This document shows, piece by piece, positions 58,770-64,000 of a DNA stretch of 64,000 nucleotides. This DNA comes from an uncultured Dehalococcoidia bacterium. GTDB lineage: Bacteria > Chloroflexota > Dehalococcoidia > Lucifugimonadales > UBA1123. Every line of letters starts with the position of its first letter. The stretch's first letter is position 1. The notes below the pieces were generated by a model. That model was not told the origin of the DNA, did no database searches, and worked only from the letters and a program-made list of their open reading frames with translations. Where the stretch lies: NCBI GenBank assembly GCA_958296105.1, contig OY282441.1, positions 1,399,800-1,463,799 on the forward strand, written 5' to 3'. Made by a program: the position numbers and the translations under genes.

Positions 58770-61700
58770 TTTTGTGAAGGGCTGCACAGACGGGCGTATC
58801 GAGGTCGGGCGACGATGCGGGAGATGTTGGCGTCTCGCGCTCGCTCGTAGTCCTCTGCCCTAGTCGCGGGATCGTAGACGTAGAGAGACTCGGCGATATG
58901 GACGGGATTCGCTGCCATCTCGACGATGGGCAGCATGTATGCCCAGTCGTTCGCGTACTCGATCCACTCGCCATCCAGCTTCAGGTCATCGGCGCGTATC
59001 GCGTCGAACAGATACTTTCTGAAGGTGCGCAGATGCTGCCACACGCTGCCGCCCCGACTGCCCCTGGGGTCGAACAGGTCTGGCGGGTATCGACCCTCCT
59101 TGTCCAGCCGTGTCATAGAACCCACTGTCACATCGGCGCCCGCGTCGTACTCGCGTTCGACTCGCTCCAGCACGCGCGGCCCCGCCAGCAGGTCATCGCC
59201 GTCTAGGGTGATTATGACGCTCTGCGGGTTGTCGCAGAAATGGAATATGGCTTCCCGCATGTTCCGCATTAGCCCTTTGCGCTCGGTGTTGCGTACCAGC
59301 GTGATCCTGTCGGAGTGGGGAACGAGCAGCATCCGCGCATAGTCGCCGCAGCCGTTCGTGGATGCGTCGTCTATGACGATCGCTCCCCAGTCCGACACGG
59401 TTTGGGACAAGACCGAATCCACGCAGCGCTTCAACTGCCCCGGGTCGAGGTTGCGCGCGCATATCAGGAACAGGTACGGCTCGGAGCGCTTCGGCCCTGA
59501 CCAATCGCTCCATGTCCCTGCGAGCTCCGCCGAGTCGTTCTGGATCGCTGGCGCGAAACCCGCTTCGACGCGGTCGATCACGCCGAACAGCTCGTCGGTG
59601 TCCTTTTTCCAGTCGTTGGGAACGTGAATGAAGAACGTGCGCGGGTCTCCGCCTCGATAGGAGTGGCAGTCGCTGCCGGCGATGAACGTGTCGAACGCGC
59701 GGTGCCAGGTCGTCTGCAACGCCCCGTCTATGACCTGATTCCGGATTGGCAGAACGCTCTCCACACGGTCTTTTCTCAACATGCAGCCGCGGACTTCGAC
59801 CCTCCAGTCGCCTCCGGATCCCTCGAAGGTGTACGCGCCGCCCGATGACCCGGCGATGGATAGCGGGACGAACAACGCTTTTGGGTCGGCTTCGAACAGG
59901 TTCTGGATGTCGTGAACGTAGTCATGTTCACTATCTGCGCGACCTATCAGCAGGTCACTGTCCATCTGAAGCACGTATTCCGATTCGCACTGCTCGAATC
60001 CCCAGAGCGCAGCGAAGACGGGCTGCCCGCTCGCGGTGTGCGAAGCGGTCGCGTCGACGCCAAACCATCGCTTCAGCGCAGCCCGTATCGTCTTGGTATC
60101 CTGCGGGGCGTATATCACCCTGTCAACGACGCCGTCTTCGAGCAGCCGCTTCATGGCGTGGCGGTGCGCGACCGGATCCGCGTCCTCGTACTGGCCTGTG
60201 AAGTCGCCGACGCGCTGATCCACGACCACCACTTTCTCGGCAAAGCCGCGCGGCCCTTCCAGTTGGCTAACCTGATGTCTAACCTGCCGCTCGATGGTTC
60301 GCCACTCCATGAAGCAGGTCTTTATGAGCAGCGAGACGCCGGGAGCTTCGGACACGGGCCGCAGACGGAGAATCATGTAGTCCGAGCCCGGCCTCATGTT
60401 CAGCGTGTCGGAGCCTGGAATCTCGTCTACGCTCTCTATGCTCAGCCCCGCGCCGAGCAGGGCGCGGCGATACGCTTCCAGCGGCCTGTGCATCTCCGAC
60501 AGCCACTCTTCCGACGTGGGATCTCGTTCGGCGCAACTGAACGTAGAGTCGTAACGCGCGTCCCCGTTCGGGATGCGCTCGTGGCCTTCCGTCCGCTCGA
60601 TACGGTAGCTGAACGGGTTGCACACTGCGACGAGCGCGATTCCAGTCTCCGCCACCAGCCGCCTGATGTTCCGCAATGCTTCGTCCAGCTCCTGTCGGTG
60701 GTGGATCGCGCAGAGAACGCGGCTGCACACAACCAAATCGAAGGGGCGTTCTCTTTTCAGGAGACCGTGTATGCCGTCCGCGTCTAGGAAATCCACCTCG
60801 GTTCGTTGCGAGTCCCATGCGGCGGCGGCGGCGGGATCCGGGTCGAAACCCGTAACCCGGAAACCCTCCGACGCGAGTCGGCGCGCGAGTCGGCCTCGGC
60901 CGCAACCGTAATCCAGCACGGATTCAGCGCCCGTCTCTTTCGCCATATCCGTCAACACGCCGTCGAGCGCCTCGGACGCATTGCGCGGGTCGAGCGCGGC
61001 GAGGAAATGATCGAAGCCGCTGAGCTCGGGCAGATTATTATGGTTGGTCAGCGCGCTCCTCATCAGCTCTTTCAGATCGCTTCGGAAGTGGAATCTCCAT
61101 GCGAGGAACGCGCGGCGGCACATGTGCAGAAACTCATTGTCGCTGTACGGCATGATGTCCCTGCCGTAGTCTATGAACTTCAGCCCGCCCTGAATGACGA
61201 TGAAGTTGTCCGGGTGAACGTTCCGAGAGACGATCCCCGCCGCTCGACACTCCCGCAAGAAGGCCAGCATGTCGTCGAGGCGTCCGCCTCGATAGGGCTT
61301 CCCCTCCTCGAACGGGTACGAGATGACGAGATCGTTTCCACATCGTCTTACGTCACTGATGGCGCAGAGAGCATTATACCCATCCAGACGCCCGACGAGC
61401 GATTCGATCAAACGTCTTTGAGTGTCGCTGCCATCGAAGTCGAAGTCCAAGATGCACTTGTAGACCGATTCGCCGTCCGTGAACACGACGCCTTCCGCGC
61501 CGTGTCCGAGCGTCCTGAGACGCTCGGCTCCGAACTCGCTCTCGACCACCGCATTTGCCCGCGCAATCATCCCGATCCGGCGCTCGTCGGACGAATCTCG
61601 GTACTCCTCGACCGATTCGCCGAGCCCGGCGTAGAACGCTCTCACGTCTTTCATATTGTAGTCTTGAGCCATGCGGCGAAACTCATCGAGCGCCTCGTCC

Positions 61701-64000
61701 GTATAGCTGCGTCGCATCGTATCCGCCAGAGCGCGAAGCGTCTGAACCGCGTCCGCGCCGTTCTCGCTCGACAGCCACCATGCGCCGCCCTCGCCGGGCT
61801 GTGTGAATTTACTCATAGCGCCGAGCAGCCCGATTATTCTCAAGCAGCTGAGATCGAAGGCGTTCACGCGCTCGGTCACGTACTTCCGGAACAGCTCTTG
61901 TACGCGATCCAAGTCGCTCGATTCGAACTCCATCAGCTCCGTGCCGTAGCCCGATCCGCCCCGCTGTCTCTGTCTTCGCTGAGCCTTGTACAGCAGGATG
62001 TCGCGCAGCGCGGAATAGATCGCGTATCCGTGTACATCCTGCGCCAGTTTCCGGAGGTCGAGAGCCGCGTTCTTGACTAGGCTGCGGTCCTGCCGTATCG
62101 GAATCGGCGCGAATACGACCTTCCGCCCTCCGACGAACCGGTTGAGCAGACTCCATACCATATCGCTGCGTCGAGTATCCAAGCCGCCGATGGCGGGCGC
62201 GGCGTTCGGGAACTCACGGAGCGCCTCGGCGTCGAATATGAAAGTGTTCGGGCCGCGGTTGGCTGATGGGAGCTGGGCGAGAGACGGGTTCTGCGCGGAA
62301 GCGTGGGCGAGCGGTCGAAACACCTGAATTCCCCGCAGCATGTCAGGGGCGCGTTCGACCATCTCCGCGAACACCTGCGCCGCAGTCATGCCGTCAGCGG
62401 AGGGCTGGTACCAGAACGGCGTCTCCAGGTGAGATGCGCCCTGTATGGAGAGGTCGTAGTAGAAATCCGGGCGCGTCGCGCGAGAGAGAGCGTTCTCACG
62501 CTTCCTGTCCGGGAAGATGTCTTCGGGTTTCATGCGAGCGAGCGCTTCGAGGTTGTGGCAGAGATCGACAAGCTGCACCCTGATCGAGCTGCTGAACGGA
62601 AGCGGAGGGTCGCCGGTCACTTCGCCAATGACAACATCGGGGGAAGCTCCGTCCGCAGAGATGGACCGCAGCAGCCCAACTACGTCGGGCTGTTCACGAA
62701 CGACCGCGCCATCTTCACGGAGTACCAGACTGTCAAGTCGGCTGTCGTCGTCCAGTATCCAGACAATTCGCCTGTGGCGAACCGGTTCACTGGCGATCTG
62801 GTAAAGATAATGTTGGAGCATCGTTCGCGCCATTGCTATGGATGCTCTGTCGGGCAGTTTGCGGTATCGGGAGCCGAATTTGCCGGCTGCGAGGTCTTCC
62901 GCCTGCTTCTCGCGGCTGATGCGCGACACGATCAGCCCCCGATCCCCAGCCCGGTCTTCGACATTCGCGAGCCGATTTCCGGCGGCGTCATCCGCGCCGC
63001 CGTTTTCGAGCAGCAGCACGCTCAGGGTTACGTCGTCGCGATGGACGTAAGCGTCCGCAAGGTCGCTCAACAGACCCGCGACGATCTCGACATCAGGCGA
63101 TGTTATGACGCCGACTATCAGATCCAGCGGCTCCGAGTCGGGCGTTTCCGCATTGGCGGGCGCGTTTGCGACGTTCACGGGCTGCGTCAGAGTCGAACCC
63201 GTCCGCTCTTCCTGCGCGGGGTCATATCCGAACAGCCTACTCGCCCTGTCCATGAACCTTTGGCGCTGTTTTTCGGACATCCGAGAGCGATGCTTCCGAT
63301 AGAAGCGACGCAAGCCCTCGCGCTTGACTGCCGAACCGCGCGACGACAGCCGCTCGCGGTCCGGGTCTGCGTAATGCTCGACGAGGCACTCCGGGATCGG
63401 CGTGTAGCGTGTCTGCGCGAGGTCTGCGATTCGGATGCAAAGGTCACGGTCCGTCGTGCTTGGCATCGCTTCATCGAAGCCGCCCGCTTCCAGAAGCGTC
63501 CGCAGTCTGACGAACAGATTCGATCCCTGTATGTTCGGATTGCCGACCAAGAAATCGTCCGCGTCGAGACGGTCAGGCGCGGGCTGGAGCCTGCCGGGAT
63601 CGCCGCTGTACTCGTACCGAACGAGCCCCGCCGCGACCATATCCGCATCCGCCGCCAGCGCGGTCTCTTCACATCGTCGAAGATACGTCGGTCTCCAGGC
63701 GTCGTCATCATCGAGAACGGCGGCGAAGCAGCCCGGATTGGCGCGCTGGAGGTAGGCAAGCGCGGTGTTCCACGCGCCGGACGCGCCCGGAGTCCTGTAA
63801 TTCTCCAGATAGACGACCCGCGCGCGCTGCGCGGAGAAGTCGGCGACAACCTCCGCGTTGACGCGACGAACTCCGGCGTCGGAGTCATCGACTACGACGA
63901 GCAGATCCGGCGTCCGAGTCTGCGCCGCGACGGACGCCAGCGACCTATTGGCGAGATAACCTGGCCGGTTGCGAGTAGCCACCACCGCCGCGATCTGGAG
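58766..64000 (-). CDS. Giant multidomain protein: GT2, GT, kinase-like, methyltransferase, GT, GT2 (cut by right edge)
   Basis: At least 1744 residues; the frame is open to the right edge (the GTG at 63985 is used only for numbering). Domains: GT2 (1-240, CFAAVLDDDDAW, Asp92-95); GT-A-like (about 285-640, VWILDDDSRLDSL, Asp412-414); a helical linker; a kinase-like domain (about 820-1000) with glycine loop LGHGAEGVVF (827 on), Lys843 in YKCILDF, SRNVHPDNFIV and FIDYGRD (Asp939). A SAM methyltransferase (about 1015-1190) has VLDYGCGRGRLARRL, Asp1025. A third GT domain (about 1245-1500, VLQMDSDLLI, Asp1342) and a C-terminal GT2 domain (about 1510-1739, IITLDGDDLLAG, Asp1595) follow. There are no TM helices. 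It likely builds and modifies a surface glycan. The acceptor and sugars are unknown. Confidence 0.8.
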   Translation of the reverse strand, partial: LQIAAVVATRNRPGYLANRSLASVAAQTRTPDLLVVVDDSDAGVRRVNAEVVADFSAQRARVVYLENYRTPGASGAWNTALAYLQRANPGCFAAVLDDDDAWRPTYLRRCEETALAADADMVAAGLVRYEYSGDPGRLQPAPDRLDADDFLVGNPNIQGSNLFVRLRTLLEAGGFDEAMPSTTDRDLCIRIADLAQTRYTPIPECLVEHYADPDRERLSSRGSAVKREGLRRFYRKHRSRMSEKQRQRFMDRASRLFGYDPAQEERTGSTLTQPVNVANAPANAETPDSEPLDLIVGVITSPDVEIVAGLLSDLADAYVHRDDVTLSVLLLENGGADDAAGNRLANVEDRAGDRGLIVSRISREKQAEDLAAGKFGSRYRKLPDRASIAMARTMLQHYLYQIASEPVRHRRIVWILDDDSRLDSLVLREDGAVVREQPDVVGLLRSISADGASPDVVIGEVTGDPPLPFSSSIRVQLVDLCHNLEALARMKPEDIFPDRKRENALSRATRPDFYYDLSIQGASHLETPFWYQPSADGMTAAQVFAEMVERAPDMLRGIQVFRPLAHASAQNPSLAQLPSANRGPNTFIFDAEALREFPNAAPAIGGLDTRRSDMVWSLLNRFVGGRKVVFAPIPIRQDRSLVKNAALDLRKLAQDVHGYAIYSALRDILLYKAQRRQRQRGGSGYGTELMEFESSDLDRVQELFRKYVTERVNAFDLSCLRIIGLLGAMSKFTQPGEGGAWWLSSENGADAVQTLRALADTMRRSYTDEALDEFRRMAQDYNMKDVRAFYAGLGESVEEYRDSSDERRIGMIARANAVVESEFGAERLRTLGHGAEGVVFTDGESVYKCILDFDFDGSDTQRRLIESLVGRLDGYNALCAISDVRRCGNDLVISYPFEEGKPYRGGRLDDMLAFLRECRAAGIVSRNVHPDNFIVIQGGLKFIDYGRDIMPYSDNEFLHMCRRAFLAWRFHFRSDLKELMRSALTNHNNLPELSGFDHFLAALDPRNASEALDGVLTDMAKETGAESVLDYGCGRGRLARRLASEGFRVTGFDPDPAAAAAWDSQRTEVDFLDADGIHGLLKRERPFDLVVCSRVLCAIHHRQELDEALRNIRRLVAETGIALVAVCNPFSYRIERTEGHERIPNGDARYDSTFSCAERDPTSEEWLSEMHRPLEAYRRALLGAGLSIESVDEIPGSDTLNMRPGSDYMILRLRPVSEAPGVSLLIKTCFMEWRTIERQVRHQVSQLEGPRGFAEKVVVVDQRVGDFTGQYEDADPVAHRHAMKRLLEDGVVDRVIYAPQDTKTIRAALKRWFGVDATASHTASGQPVFAALWGFEQCESEYVLQMDSDLLIGRADSEHDYVHDIQNLFEADPKALFVPLSIAGSSGGAYTFEGSGGDWRVEVRGCMLRKDRVESVLPIRNQVIDGALQTTWHRAFDTFIAGSDCHSYRGGDPRTFFIHVPNDWKKDTDELFGVIDRVEAGFAPAIQNDSAELAGTWSDWSGPKRSEPYLFLICARNLDPGQLKRCVDSVLSQTVSDWGAIVIDDASTNGCGDYARMLLVPHSDRITLVRNTERKGLMRNMREAIFHFCDNPQSVIITLDGDDLLAGPRVLERVEREYDAGADVTVGSMTRLDKEGRYPPDLFDPRGSRGGSVWQHLRTFRKYLFDAIRADDLKLDGEWIEYANDWAYMLPIVEMAANPVHIAESLYVYDPATRAEDYERARDANISRIVARPRYARLCSPSQN

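Noticed and set aside
1-64000. tRNA, rRNA, CRISPR, prophage or IS elements
   Set aside because: No cloverleaf with CCA-type ends, rRNA core sequence, regularly spaced repeats, integrase or transposase was recognised on either strand by reading. A covariance-model scan would be decisive.

Overview
This 64 kb window is a gene-dense, high-GC bacterial chromosome segment. No rRNA, tRNA, CRISPR array, transposase or phage gene was seen. Frequent TTG and GTG starts follow good Shine-Dalgarno sites. Secreted proteins are lipobox lipoproteins with Pro/Thr/Ala-rich linkers. The catabolic set is DUF3500, NHL propeller, HpcH/HpaI aldolase, ThuA, sulfatase, FAD amine oxidase and a luciferase-like monooxygenase remnant, and an Ig-like domain of the WQWERxSD type is present. 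Together these suggest a Chloroflexota bacterium, perhaps near the SAR202/Dehalococcoidia group. This is inference from gene content, not from a marker tree.

Layout. 1-3.9 kb: a LysR regulator cut by the left edge, a new 55-residue ORF, a MOSC protein, an NHL propeller, a DUF3500 protein and a decayed stretch. 3.9-9.1 kb: an LppX-like lipoprotein, a cyclophilin, an aldolase, the remnant of a deleted flavin monooxygenase and a TPP enzyme. 9.2-17.7 kb: LRR, DUF3352, methyltransferase, ornithine cyclodeaminase-like, DUF2269, FmdB and CotH/lamin-tail proteins. 17.9-27 kb: trpB abutting a sulfatase, then ThuA, a HAD protein, mutL, an ABM monooxygenase, a DAO oxidase and a peptidase-like/GH105-like fusion. 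27-34 kb: Opp-type ATPases, clpC and a PHP protein. 34-45.7 kb: HAD-IIA, SDR, queF, GNAT, ccmAB, JAMM, two extracytoplasmic thioredoxin-fold lipoproteins, a 3-hydroxyisobutyrate-type dehydrogenase, an M16 peptidase, an enoyl-CoA hydratase, ychF and DUF1232. 45.8-50.8 kb: a MacB/LolCDE-type exporter, holA and a VapBC pair. 50.8-64 kb: two tandemly duplicated membrane glycosyltransferase-like genes with Ig-like tails, korAB, and a very large multidomain glycosyltransferase that runs off the right edge.

How it fits together. The most unusual object is the terminal protein (58766-64000). In one chain it carries a GT2 domain, a second GT-A-like domain, a protein-kinase-like domain, a SAM methyltransferase and two more glycosyltransferase domains. 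Linked kinase and methyltransferase activities are known from WbdD, which caps O-polysaccharide chains. A fusion of both with four glycosyltransferase modules suggests a single-chain glycan-building machine, but its kinase loop has Asn where the catalytic Asp is expected. The ccmAB-JAMM-thioredoxin cluster looks like an extracytoplasmic thiol/cytochrome maturation locus. A dispersed palindrome family (four copies) and several perfect inverted repeats lie in intergenic positions.
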